Assembly: GCF_040905785.1 (NCBI RefSeq)
Contig: NZ_JBBDQW010000072.1
Location: 1-64,000, forward strand
Source: Tistlia sp040905785
Lineage (GTDB): Bacteria > Pseudomonadota > Alphaproteobacteria > Kiloniellales > DSM-21159
Reading direction: 5' to 3'
Length of the DNA: 64,000 bases
Under the pieces are notes generated by a model. That model ran no database searches and had not been told where the DNA came from. It saw nothing but the letters and a program-made list of their open reading frames with translations. Below, piece by piece: positions 1-7,402 of this stretch (the first letter of the stretch is position 1; each line of letters starts with the position of its first letter). Both the position numbers and the translations under genes were made by a program.

Positions 1-86
1 CCGGGCCCTAACCTGTTGACCTAGCGACGGATAGACGGCCCGCCCCTGGGCACCATTTCCCCCATTTCCGAAAAGCCTCTGAGCCG

Positions 87-115
87 CCCGGGCGCGACGT
101 TGCGCGTCGCCCGGG
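87..115 (-). terminator. GC-rich hairpin after the small membrane protein gene
   Basis: A strong inverted repeat (CCCGG...GCGACG, loop TTGCG, CGTCGC...CCGGG, with a two-base bulge) begins 6 bases beyond the stop codon of the leftward gene that ends at 122. Only a weak run of four T follows on the minus strand, so this is a likely but not ideal intrinsic terminator. Bases 1-86 show no gene I can support. Confidence 0.45.
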
Positions 116-121
116 ACGATC

Positions 122-475
122 CTAGGGCGCCGCCACGCCGGCCTGCTGCAGAGCGGCCAGCTGGTCGGCGACCGCCTGGGGGTCGAGGGCGAGGTCGATC
201 GCCAGGGCGAGCAGGAGCAGCGCCGCTGCTTGGTCCCAGAGGGTGACCTGGGGCGCCCAGACCGGCTCGCGCAGCAGGGCTGCGGCGAGCAGGCTCCCGA
301 GCGCCGCCCACTGCAGCAGGCCGCCGAAGATCGCCCAGGCCAGGGGCGGCGGCGCCAGCGAGGCGAGGAAGAAGGCGCCGGCGACGGTGCCGCCGAGCAC
401 CAGCAGCCGGTCGATGTCTGGGTCGTGGTCGCCTCTGTTGCGATGTCTCGTCAGGTTGCCGGGGTCGAAGCGCAT
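122..475 (-). CDS. Small hydrophobic membrane protein, unknown function
   Basis: A 117-residue protein with a basic and acidic N-terminus (MRFDPGNLTRHRN) followed by two or three hydrophobic segments at about residues 24-42, 46-68 and 78-96, so it is probably an integral inner-membrane protein. The start is supported by GGGAGG eight bases before the ATG. I do not recognise the family. It is the last gene of a leftward group that includes the Hsp20 gene 88 bases upstream and is followed by a hairpin. Membership of a heat-shock operon suggests a role in membrane or envelope stress, but this is inference from position only. Confidence 0.65.
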   Translation of the reverse strand: MRFDPGNLTRHRNRGDHDPDIDRLLVLGGTVAGAFFLASLAPPPLAWAIFGGLLQWAALGSLLAAALLREPVWAPQVTLWDQAAALLLLALAIDLALDPQAVADQLAALQQAGVAAP

Positions 476-562
476 GGCTGCACCTCCCTGGGCGAAGGCG
501 TTGCGGGCCGCTCGGGAAGGGGCGCCGGCGAGGCCCGCGGCCCGCCGGCTCCCGAAGGCCGC

Positions 563-1081
563 TCACGCGGCGCGCTGTGCGGCCTTCCCCTTGCGGACCT
601 CGATGCGCCGGGTCTCGCGGCGCGCCTCCTCGGTCTTGGGCAGCGTCACCTTGAGCACGCCGTCCTGGAAGCTGGCCGCGACCTTGTCGCGGTCGACGTG
701 GGGCGGCAGGGGCATCACGCGCTGAAACCGGCCCCAGCGCCGCTCGCTCACCAGCCAGCCGGTGCCGGCCTCCTCCTGTTGGCGGTCCTGGCGTTTCTCG
801 CCTTGGACGATCAGGCGATCGCCCTCGAGCGTGACCTCGACGTCCTTCTCGTCGAGACCGGGCAACTCCATGGTCATCTCCACAGCCGCGTCGTTCTCTG
901 CGACGTCGGTGCTGGGCGTCCAGCCGAAGCGGTTGCCGCCCGAGGGCGCCAGGTCCCAGCGCCGCCAGACCTCGTCGAAGAAGCGGTCCATCTCGCGCTG
1001 GAAGCTCGCCAGCGGGTGCTCCTCGACGGCGCGACCGATCTCGGTCTTGCGATTCCAGGGAATCAGGCTGTTCAGTTCCAT
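563..1081 (-). CDS. Hsp20/alpha-crystallin family small heat-shock protein
   Basis: A 172-residue ATP-independent holdase chaperone that binds unfolding proteins in the cytoplasm. The N-terminal arm (about residues 1-45) contains the FxREMDRFFDEVWRR stretch typical of bacterial class A Hsp20. The alpha-crystallin domain spans about residues 55-155 and ends with the conserved GVLKVTLPK motif (A-x-x-x-G-V-L box). A short charged tail follows, lacking an obvious IxI anchor apart from IEV. Start: AAGGAGGAGAAGGAG lies directly upstream of the ATG. It is preceded by two small genes and an RpoH-type promoter at 1802-1830, which fits heat-shock control. Family assignment is secure; no particular paralogue name can be given. 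Confidence 0.96.
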   Translation of the reverse strand: MELNSLIPWNRKTEIGRAVEEHPLASFQREMDRFFDEVWRRWDLAPSGGNRFGWTPSTDVAENDAAVEMTMELPGLDEKDVEVTLEGDRLIVQGEKRQDRQQEEAGTGWLVSERRWGRFQRVMPLPPHVDRDKVAASFQDGVLKVTLPKTEEARRETRRIEVRKGKAAQRAA

Positions 1082-1145
1082 GGCTCCTTCTCCTCCTTGC
1101 GAAGCAAGACGTGAACCTCGACCGGCCCCGGCTCGTGGCGACCGG

Positions 1146-1271
1146 TCAGCGGGATGAAAGCACCACCACCCAGAAGGGCGGCGCCCAGAAAAAGGGAGCC
1201 GGCGCGATCAGCCAAGCGGCGAGACCGGCGGCGGCCAGCCAGTCCGGCTCTCTGGACCGGCCCGCGGCCAT
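1146..1271 (-). CDS. Predicted 41-residue hydrophobic peptide
   Basis: A short open frame of 41 codons starting at an ATG with AGGGAG six bases upstream. The peptide has a short basic N-terminus and then an uninterrupted hydrophobic, Trp/Phe-rich segment (WLAAAGLAAWLIAPAPFFW) long enough for one membrane span. It sits 64 bases upstream of the Hsp20 gene and downstream of the 97-residue gene, in the same direction. Small membrane peptides are common stress-operon members, but I recognise no family. The call rests on the ribosome binding site, hydrophobicity and position, so confidence is moderate. Confidence 0.45.
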   Translation of the reverse strand: MAAGRSREPDWLAAAGLAAWLIAPAPFFWAPPFWVVVLSSR

Positions 1272-1422
1272 GCCGGCTCCCTGTCTCGAGCGATGTCGGC
1301 CGTCGCTGCGCAGGGCCTCGGGCCCGGCGGCTGCAGGACCGCGTGTCAGCCGTCTCGCAGCGGCCGGGCGGGCCGAATCGCAAGGGAGCGGCCTCGGCAT
1401 CGGACGCCCTCCAGCGCGCGGC

Positions 1423-1716
1423 TCACCTCGCCCGCGGCCCGGCCCCCGCGAGGCCGGGAGCGCCGATCCGCGGCGAGAGGGCGCGCTTCAAGGCGCGGCG
1501 TATCGCCTCCAGGTCGTCGAAAATCCGGCCGTCCAGCTCGGCGAGCCAGGTCTGGTCCGAGAAGAACTGGACGCGACGGCCGAGGGTGACGGCCTGGCCG
1601 ACGATGCGGCCGCCCAGGCTGACGTGCTCGGACTGCGGATCGAGGAAGAGATCGGGCGCGCCCGCCAAAAGCGCGGGAGCGGCCTGGGATTCGGCGAAAG
1701 CTTCGCTTGCCTGCAT
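1423..1716 (-). CDS. Hypothetical protein, first gene of putative heat-shock operon
   Basis: A 97-residue protein (MQASEAF...) with an acidic N-terminal half, a hydrophobic core (LGGRIVGQAVTLGRRVQFF) and a basic helical stretch (DDLEAIRRALKRAL). No signal peptide or membrane span is clear. GGAGGA about ten bases before the ATG at 1716 favours this start over the ATG ten codons further upstream, whose own upstream bases hold no ribosome binding site. It is the gene closest to the RpoH-type promoter at 1802-1830. I do not recognise the family. Confidence 0.6.
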   Translation of the reverse strand: MQASEAFAESQAAPALLAGAPDLFLDPQSEHVSLGGRIVGQAVTLGRRVQFFSDQTWLAELDGRIFDDLEAIRRALKRALSPRIGAPGLAGAGPRAR

Positions 1717-1801
1717 GGCTCGACATCCTCCGCAAAGCGATGACAAACCGCGGTTCCACCTGGAACCCGGGCCGCCCCATCAGGCGGCGGCCGCAGAAGC
1801 G

Positions 1802-1830
1802 ATATTGGTGAGGCGGCGGGCCGGTTCAAG
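1802..1830 (-). promoter_or_regulatory. RpoH (sigma-32) type promoter
   Basis: On the minus strand CTTGAA (1830-1825) and CCAATAT (1808-1802) are separated by 16 bases. This resembles the alphaproteobacterial RpoH pattern of CTTGAA and CCATNT with 16-17 bases between. The predicted transcript starts near 1795 and would read the 97-residue gene, the 41-residue peptide, hsp20 and the small membrane protein. A 6-bp dyad, CCCTAA-N13-TTAGGG (1834-1858), lies just upstream and could bind a regulator. Bases 1859-1948 hold nothing else I can support. Confidence 0.55.
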
Positions 1831-1948
1831 ACCCCCTAAGTGCCTAGACGTGTTAGGGAAGTAGACGCATGCCGCTCGCACCGTCCGCTTCGCCCCGAGC
1901 GTCGTCGAGGAACGTTGCAGCGCCCGACGCGACACCCCCCGCGCCGCC

Positions 1949-3325
1949 TCAGTAGGCCAGCGCGTAGCGGGCGCAAAGCTCTTCGGGGGAGAGCTCCTTC
2001 ATCAGGTCGATCTCGGCGCGCTTGTGGCGCCGGTAGGCCTCGACCAGGACCTCGCCGAAGGCACGGGTCGCCCAGGTCCCGGCCTCGAGGCGGTCGAGGG
2101 CGGCGGCGAGGCTGGTCGGCAGGCGCTCGCGGCCGAGCGCGGCCAGCGCGTCGGGCTCGAGCTCGGCGAGGTTCTGGGTCGTCACCGTCGGCAGCGGCAG
2201 CCCCTCGTCGAGGCCCTCGAGGCCGGCGTTGACGATGGCGGCGAGCACCAGGTGCGGGCTGGCGGCGGCGTCGGCGGCGCGGTACTCGAAGTTGAAGCGG
2301 CCGGCGTGCTGCTCGGCCGAGAGGCCGGTGCCGAACACCGGGCAGATGCGCAGCGAGGCCTCCCGGTCCTGGCTGCCCAGGTTGTTGAAGGCGGCGCTCC
2401 AGCGGTTCGGCGTCAGGCGCAGGTAGGAGGGCACGCCGGGGGCGGTCAGCGCGACCATCTCCGGCAGGCGCCGCACGATCCCGCCCAGGAAGGCGGCGGC
2501 GGGTTTCGAGACGCCCTCGGGCGCCGCCGGGTCGTGGGACAGCGGGCGGCCCTCGCGGTCCTGCAGGCTGAAGTGGACGTGGACGCCGTTGCCGACGCCG
2601 TTCGGGTCGAGGATCGGCGCGAAGCTGGCGCGTGCGCCCAGGCCGCGCGCCGTGGCGCGGGTCAGCTCGCGCAGGATCGAGGCCTCGTCGGCGGCGCGCA
2701 GGCCGGGCTGCGGCGCGACGGTGACCTCGCACTGGCCGGGGCCGTACTCCGGCATGAAGGTGTCGAGCTCCAGGCCCGCCCTGTCCAGCACCGCCATCAG
2801 GCGGTTCGGGAAGGCGCCGAGCCGGCGCAGAGCGCGCAGCGCGTAGCCCAGGCCCGGCTGCGCCTCGGCGTCCGAGTAGTGGAACTCGTGCTCGAAGCTG
2901 GCGATCAGCCGGAGGCCGTGATCGCGCTCCAGGCGCTCCAGGGCGCGCGCCAGCTGGCCGCGCAGGCAGCATTCCCAGGGTGCGCCGTCCAGGGTCAGCA
3001 GGTCGCCCAGCACGAAGGACTCGTCGAGGCCCCAGTCGGGCAGCGCGAGGTCGACCTCGCTGGAGAAGTCGGGCCGCAGCATCAGGTCGCCGAGCGCACC
3101 CCAGGGGCTCGGCGCGATCGGGCCGAAGGCGGTGATCATGACGTTGGTCGGCGTCCAGCCGACTCCGATCTCCCGCCGCCTCTCGATGGCGCGCCGGGGC
3201 ATCGCCTTGCCGCGCAGCTGGCCGGCGATGTCGGGCGTGCAGACCATGATCAGGTCGGTGTCGGGGCGGGCGCCCTGGGGCCGGGCATTCTGGGACTCGG
3301 CGTTCTGGGAGCGGTTCGGCGTCAT
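1949..3325 (-). CDS. Glutamine synthetase family protein (glutamate-amine ligase type)
   Basis: A 458-residue GlnA-fold enzyme expected to join glutamate, through a gamma-glutamyl phosphate, to ammonia or an organic amine. Catalytic-domain signatures are visible: the metal-binding EHEFHYSD, EYGPGQCEVT, the ATP/ammonia-site NGVHVHFS, NRWSAAFNN and FEYRAADAAASPH. The N-terminal beta-grasp part (residues 20-120) is present. The ATG at 3325 overlaps the stop of the RpiR regulator by four bases (ATGA), so the two are co-transcribed. The association with an N-formylglutamate amidohydrolase-like enzyme and a Liv transporter argues for a catabolic or gamma-glutamylation role rather than primary ammonia assimilation; the adenylylation loop of GlnA is not evident. 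The substrate amine cannot be read from sequence. Confidence 0.88.
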   Translation of the reverse strand: MTPNRSQNAESQNARPQGARPDTDLIMVCTPDIAGQLRGKAMPRRAIERRREIGVGWTPTNVMITAFGPIAPSPWGALGDLMLRPDFSSEVDLALPDWGLDESFVLGDLLTLDGAPWECCLRGQLARALERLERDHGLRLIASFEHEFHYSDAEAQPGLGYALRALRRLGAFPNRLMAVLDRAGLELDTFMPEYGPGQCEVTVAPQPGLRAADEASILRELTRATARGLGARASFAPILDPNGVGNGVHVHFSLQDREGRPLSHDPAAPEGVSKPAAAFLGGIVRRLPEMVALTAPGVPSYLRLTPNRWSAAFNNLGSQDREASLRICPVFGTGLSAEQHAGRFNFEYRAADAAASPHLVLAAIVNAGLEGLDEGLPLPTVTTQNLAELEPDALAALGRERLPTSLAAALDRLEAGTWATRAFGEVLVEAYRRHKRAEIDLMKELSPEELCARYALAY

Positions 3326-4272
3326 GTCTCGTCTTTCTTGGTACTGCGGGCGAGGGGGTCGTGCGTCAGGGCGTGCTCGAGGGGGCCGTCCTTGGGGATG
3401 CCGGGCCAGGCGAGGTTGAGGTTGGTCTCGACGCAGTCCAGCTCCTCGCACAGCGCCAGGCGCTCCTTGAGCGAGTCCTTGAGCCGGATCGCGAGCGCGC
3501 CGATCAGGCTCTCGGCCAGGACCAGCGGTGCGGCGAAGCTGTCCATCAGCGAGGGCGAGGCGGTCGGCAGCTGGAAGGTGTAGTCGGCCTCGAAGGTCGC
3601 CCGGTCGGCCCAGACGTCGGTGACCACGACCAGCCGGGCGCCGCGCTGCTTGGCCAGGGCGGCGAAGCGGCGGACGGTGCGCTGGTAGCGCCGGATGTCG
3701 AAGACGACGACGGTCGACCGCGAATCCATGTCCACCAGCAGCCGCGACCAGCCGTCCGGCTGGCCGTCGGCCAGGTGGACCTTGTCGCGCAGCACCCCGA
3801 GGTAGTCGGCGAACAGGCCGGCGACGTAGCGCGAATAGCGGCCGCCGATGCAGTAGGTCGTGCGCCGCGGATCGGCGAGCAGCTCGACGACATCCTGGAA
3901 GTCGGCCTCCAGGACGCCGCGCGCGCCCTCCTTCAGGTTCCCGCCGACCTGGGCGAAGGTGGCCTGGGCGAAGCTGCCCGGTGCGCCCGGCGCCGGGTCG
4001 AAGCGGTCCGAGGGGCCTTGCAGCAGCGTGTTGAGGTCGCGCTTCACGGCCTCTTGGAACTGCCCGTAGGTCTCGTGCCCGAGCCGGTTGACCAGGCGCA
4101 GCACGGTGGCGGTGCTGACGCCGGCGCTGTCGGCCAGGGCGGCCACGGTGGACAGCGCCGAGACGGGGTAATCCTTGAGGATCGCCCGCGCCACGCTCTT
4201 CTCCTGCTTGCCGAGCTCGGCGTAGGCGGCTTTCAGTGCCCCGGCCAAGCTGCGGTCCCTGTCGACCTCCAC
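3322..4272 (-). CDS. MurR/RpiR family transcriptional regulator
   Basis: A 316-residue regulator. The N-terminal HTH_6 domain (about residues 10-85) includes the helix-turn-helix STVAALADSAGVSTATVLR. A SIS-type effector domain follows (about 115-265; YCIGGRYSRYVAGLFADYL), which normally senses a phosphosugar or related ligand. The best start is a GTG at 4272; there is no in-frame ATG nearby. It is co-transcribed with the glutamine-synthetase-like gene (ATGA overlap) and divergent from the binding-protein gene. Dyads in both divergent regions of this island (4359-4391 and 7291-7322) are its likely operators. It probably controls the whole uptake and degradation island. Confidence 0.92.
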   Translation of the reverse strand: MEVDRDRSLAGALKAAYAELGKQEKSVARAILKDYPVSALSTVAALADSAGVSTATVLRLVNRLGHETYGQFQEAVKRDLNTLLQGPSDRFDPAPGAPGSFAQATFAQVGGNLKEGARGVLEADFQDVVELLADPRRTTYCIGGRYSRYVAGLFADYLGVLRDKVHLADGQPDGWSRLLVDMDSRSTVVVFDIRRYQRTVRRFAALAKQRGARLVVVTDVWADRATFEADYTFQLPTASPSLMDSFAAPLVLAESLIGALAIRLKDSLKERLALCEELDCVETNLNLAWPGIPKDGPLEHALTHDPLARSTKKDET

Positions 4273-4358
4273 GTGCGATCCGTCCGTTGGGTTGCGATGG
4301 CTCTTCGAGCGGCCCGGCGGCGGGCAAAGCCGGACCGCCGACGCCGAAGAACCTATTG

Positions 4359-4391
4359 GTACATCTGCAATCCCTCAAGACGAAAATGTAC
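4359..4391. promoter_or_regulatory. Candidate RpiR operator A (GTACAT-N21-ATGTAC)
   Basis: A perfect 6-bp inverted repeat, GTACAT and ATGTAC, in the 242-bp divergent region between the regulator and the binding-protein gene. The right arm continues as CGATACTGT (4391-4399). The second copy at 7291-7322 has GTACAT, ATGTCC and CGATATTGT in the same arrangement. A possible sigma-70 promoter for the rightward gene follows directly: TTGACT (4399-4404), 16 bases, TAGCCT (4421-4426). The rest of the divergent region shows nothing else. Confidence 0.5.
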
Positions 4392-4514
4392 GATACTGTT
4401 GACTCTACGCCCGGCTCGGCTAGCCTTCCGGCCAGGTAACGGTGATGGAAGCAGCGGCGGTCGCTCCCGGAAGAATGGGGTGGCGCCCCTGGCAGCGAAC
4501 AACGGGGAGATGAC

Positions 4515-5675
4515 ATGACGGGACTTTCCAAGACACTCGCACTCGCGCTGGCCGCCGGCCTCGGGCTGGGGCTCGCTGCGACGGGCGGCGCCTCCGCCCA
4601 GGAGCCGATCAAGATCGGCGCCCTCTACAACGTGACCGGCGGCATGTCCTCGCTCGACGGCCCCTCGCTGCGCGGCGCGGAGCTCGCGGCCAAGCAGGTC
4701 AACGAGGCCGGTGGCGTGCTCGGCCGGCAGATCGAGGTCGTGGCGATCGACACGCGCACCGACCAGCAGGAGACGGCCAAGGCGGCACAGCGCGTGCTGT
4801 CGGACGGCGTGGTCGCCGGGATCGGCATGTCCGACACGACCTTCGTGATGGCCGCGGCCCCCCTGTTCCAGGAGGAGGGCATCCCCTTCGTCACCTCCGG
4901 GGCGACCCATCCGGAGCTGCCGGCCTGGGTCGGCGACCACATGTTCATGACGCCCTTCGGCGACGACGACCAGTCCTACGCGATCGCCGACTACGCCTAC
5001 GACAAGCTCGGGCTCCGCAAGGCCGCGGTCTGGACCGACCAGTCGATGGACTTCACCAAGGCGCTCAGCAAGTTCTTCATCGAGCGCTTCGTCGAGCGCG
5101 GCGGCGAGATCGTCTCCGAGGACTCCTTCATGATCGGCGACACCGACTTCTCGGCCCAGATCGCGCGCCTGAAGTCGGCGGACCCGGCGCCGGACGCCGT
5201 CTTCGTCTCGGCGATCCCGACCGAGGCGGGCCTCTCGGTCAAGCAGATCCGCGAGGCCGGGCTCGAGCTGCCGGTCGTCTCGGGCGACGGCTTCGACACC
5301 GACCTGGTCGCGACGACGCCGGGGCCGGAGCTGGCCAACGACGTCTACTTCTCGACCCACACCTACCGGGGCGACGACCGCAAGGAGGTCACGGACTTCA
5401 TCGCCGCCTACGAGAAGGAGTACGGCGTCGAGCCGGAGAATGCCTTCGCGCCGCTCGGCTACGACGCCCTGATGCTGGTCGTCGACGCGATCGAGCGGGC
5501 CGGCTCGGCCGAGCCCTCGGCGATCCGCGACGCCCTGGAGGAGACGCGCGGCTTCACCGCCGTCACCGGCGAGATCTCCTACACCCGCGACACCATGGTG
5601 CCGCCCAAGCCGATCTCGATCATCTCGGTGCAGGGCGGCAAGTTCGCCGTCGAGGAGATCTGGCGGCCGGAGTGA
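4515..5675 (+). CDS. ABC transporter substrate-binding protein (branched-chain amino acid type)
   Basis: A 386-residue periplasmic type I solute-binding protein (Peripla_BP_6/LivK family) that captures the substrate for the LivHMGF machinery encoded at 7.4-10.8 kb. A Sec signal peptide (residues 1-29, ending GGASA|Q) precedes the mature start EPIKIGALYNVTGG, which is the classic opening of this family. GGGGAG lies before the ATG. The gene is alone in its unit, bracketed by the divergent operator region and a strong terminator at 5704-5735. Isolation from the permease genes by two leftward genes is unusual, but the shared operator motif ties the units together. Substrate is unknown; an amide, peptide-like or formylated amino acid is plausible from the neighbouring hydrolases. 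Confidence 0.93.
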   Translation: MTGLSKTLALALAAGLGLGLAATGGASAQEPIKIGALYNVTGGMSSLDGPSLRGAELAAKQVNEAGGVLGRQIEVVAIDTRTDQQETAKAAQRVLSDGVVAGIGMSDTTFVMAAAPLFQEEGIPFVTSGATHPELPAWVGDHMFMTPFGDDDQSYAIADYAYDKLGLRKAAVWTDQSMDFTKALSKFFIERFVERGGEIVSEDSFMIGDTDFSAQIARLKSADPAPDAVFVSAIPTEAGLSVKQIREAGLELPVVSGDGFDTDLVATTPGPELANDVYFSTHTYRGDDRKEVTDFIAAYEKEYGVEPENAFAPLGYDALMLVVDAIERAGSAEPSAIRDALEETRGFTAVTGEISYTRDTMVPPKPISIISVQGGKFAVEEIWRPE

Positions 5676-5703
5676 CCCGCGGGCGCGACGCCGGCAGGAC
5701 GAA

Positions 5704-5735
5704 AAAAGGCCCCGCAGTCCGCTGCGGGGCCTTTT
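5704..5735. terminator. Bidirectional intrinsic terminator
   Basis: A 10-bp perfect stem (GGCCCCGCAG / CTGCGGGGCC) with loop TCCG, flanked by six A on the left and four T on the right. It lies between the convergent binding-protein gene and the leftward isochorismatase-like gene and can stop transcription from both sides. Confidence 0.93.
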
Positions 5736-5764
5736 CTCATGCCGGTCCCGGCGACGTCGCCCGG

Positions 5765-6385
5765 TCAGGCGGCCGCCGCGATGTCCGCCAGAATCTCCTC
5801 GACCGTCTGCACCCGGCAGTAGCCGCCGAAGGCCCTCAGGGACTGGGCGTGCTGCGCCTCGGTGCCGGCGGCGCAGGCGTCGGCCGCGCAGACCAGGTAG
5901 TAGCCGAGGTCGGCGCCGTCGCGCACCGCCATGTCGACGGCCTGGTCGGTCGCCAGGCCGGCGACCACCAGGTTGCGGACGCCGAGGTTGCGCAGCAGGT
6001 AGTCCAGGTTGGTCGCCGTGAAGACGCCCGAGGAGGTCCGGCGCAGAAGCAGGTCGTCCTCCTGCCGCCCGGTCTCCGGCAGGGTCTCGGCGAGCGGCGA
6101 GCCGTTCGGCACCAGGGTGCCCGCGAGCTTGTGGTCGAGGCCGCGTTCGCGGCCGTCCAGGGTCAGTGCCTCGGTCACCGTGTAGAGGATCTCGCAGCCG
6201 GCGGCGCGTGCGCCCGCCACCAGCCGCGCCACGGCCGGCAGCAGGCGCCCCTGCAGCGCCGCGGCGAGCTCCGGCGCCGCGGCGAGCCGCTCGGGCAGCG
6301 CCTGGCTTCGCTGCAGGTCGATGACCAGGATTGCGGTGACGGCCGGCGTCAGCGGCCAGTTCCGGACCGGCGCGACCTGCTTCAC
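5765..6385 (-). CDS. Isochorismatase-family protein lacking catalytic Lys and Cys
   Basis: A 206-residue protein with the isochorismatase/cysteine-hydrolase fold, which normally cleaves C-N or ether bonds through an Asp-Lys-Cys triad. Asp is present (ILVIDLQ, residue 23). The Lys position is Arg116 (LLRRTSSGVF), and the nucleophile position reads ATDQAVD, with Ala149 where Cys is expected. Its paralogue at 10816-11430 keeps all three residues and shares long similar stretches (DYLLRNLGV, LT.DGR.R.LD.KL.G). The GTG start overlaps the stop of the upstream amidohydrolase gene (GTGA). It is therefore probably a pseudoenzyme or the non-catalytic partner of a hetero-oligomer. The frame is intact, so it is not simply decayed. 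Confidence 0.85.
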   Translation of the reverse strand: MKQVAPVRNWPLTPAVTAILVIDLQRSQALPERLAAAPELAAALQGRLLPAVARLVAGARAAGCEILYTVTEALTLDGRERGLDHKLAGTLVPNGSPLAETLPETGRQEDDLLLRRTSSGVFTATNLDYLLRNLGVRNLVVAGLATDQAVDMAVRDGADLGYYLVCAADACAAGTEAQHAQSLRAFGGYCRVQTVEEILADIAAAA

Positions 6386-7242
6386 CGGCCGTCCGCCGCG
6401 TCGGGGTCGACCTCGATGCCGACGCGCGCGCAGGCCTCGCGGAGCGCGCCCTCCAGGATACCTGACCAGCGCAGGGTGCCCGCGTCGTCGCGCAGCAGGT
6501 CGTTGCGCACCTCGATCTCGACGCAGGGCAGGCCGCGCTGCTCGCCGTGGACCGGGATCGTGTAGTCGGTCTCGGGCCCGACGGCGTAGGGCTCGTTGCG
6601 GCCGATCAGGTCGCCGAAGCGGTCGTGCAGCACCTCGAAGAGGGCGGGCGAGAGCGCCGGGTCGCGGTCGTAGAGCACGCCGGCCTCCCAGGGTCGTGCG
6701 ACGCCGTGGAACGCCGGCGTGAAGCTGTGGATCGTGACCAGCGCCTGCGTCCGGCCTTCGGCGCAGCGGCGGTCGAGCACCCCCGTGACGCCGTCGTGGA
6801 AGGGCCGCCAGATCTCGTCGGTGCGCTGGCGTCGTTCGGCCTCGCTCAGGCCCTGGTTGCCCGGCACCGGCAGGCCCTCGCCGGTCTCCGGGATATAGCT
6901 CGGCACGTCGGGGCGGCGGTTGGGGTCGCAGAGCAGCCGCGAGTAGCGCTGGTGCAGCAGCGGCGCGTCGAGAGCCCCGGACAGGTGGCGCGCCAGAGCC
7001 AGGGCGCCGATGTCCCAGACGAAGTGCGCCTCCCGGTGCTCGGGCGCCAGCTCCAGCGGGCCGAGCCGTGCCGGGAAGCGCCGGCCGCCGTGCTCGCAGA
7101 CCAGCAGGATCCGGCTGCGCCCCTCGAGGTTCTCGGCGGCGAAGGGCGCGGGCTCGTCGGGTCCCAGCAGGGGCGCCGGCGACGGCCCCTCGACCGGCTC
7201 GCCCGGCGCGAGATCGGCTTCGCTCATGCTGCTCTTGTCCAT
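6382..7242 (-). CDS. N-formylglutamate amidohydrolase family protein
   Basis: An FGase-family hydrolase of 286 residues; the family (HutG type) releases formate from N-formyl-L-glutamate with a metal centre. Family signatures are LLVCEHGGRRFP, HFVWDIGALALA, RYSRLLCDPNR and VTIHSFTPAF, with EIEVRNDLL near the C-terminus. The start is uncertain: ATG at 7242 (MDKSSMSEAD) is preferred. The upstream ATG at 7314 would place coding sequence over the candidate operator, and the ATG at 7227 is also possible. It forms a two-gene leftward unit with the degenerate isochorismatase-like protein. No histidine-utilisation gene is nearby, so the natural substrate is probably a different acyl- or formyl-amino acid brought in by the adjacent transporter. 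Confidence 0.87.
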   Translation of the reverse strand: MDKSSMSEADLAPGEPVEGPSPAPLLGPDEPAPFAAENLEGRSRILLVCEHGGRRFPARLGPLELAPEHREAHFVWDIGALALARHLSGALDAPLLHQRYSRLLCDPNRRPDVPSYIPETGEGLPVPGNQGLSEAERRQRTDEIWRPFHDGVTGVLDRRCAEGRTQALVTIHSFTPAFHGVARPWEAGVLYDRDPALSPALFEVLHDRFGDLIGRNEPYAVGPETDYTIPVHGEQRGLPCVEIEVRNDLLRDDAGTLRWSGILEGALREACARVGIEVDPDAADGR

Positions 7243-7290
7243 GGTGCACAGGTGGGGTTGCGTGAGGCGGCTCCTAGCACGAACGATTTT

Positions 7291-7322
7291 GTACATCCAG
7301 GCTTGTGGATGCAATTATGTCC
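7291..7322. promoter_or_regulatory. Candidate RpiR operator B
   Basis: The second copy of the motif in the divergent region between the amidohydrolase gene and the ATPase gene reads GTACAT-N20-ATGTCC and continues CGATATTGT (7322-7330). It matches operator A in both arms and in the downstream extension. An inner dyad (CATCC...GGATG) is also present. Its position in the second divergent promoter region of the same island supports control by the RpiR protein encoded at 3322-4272. Confidence 0.48.
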
Positions 7323-7402
7323 GATATTGTCCAAGTCGGGCCGGTCGGGGGGACCGTCGGCACGCGCCACCTACTGGGACAGGCCATGGCACTGGGACCG
7401 GC

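Noticed and set aside
1949..4612. Reading the glutamine-synthetase-like frame as an 887-residue protein
   Set aside because: Residues before the ATG at 3325 are antisense-like noise over the RpiR gene; homology begins only at the chosen start.
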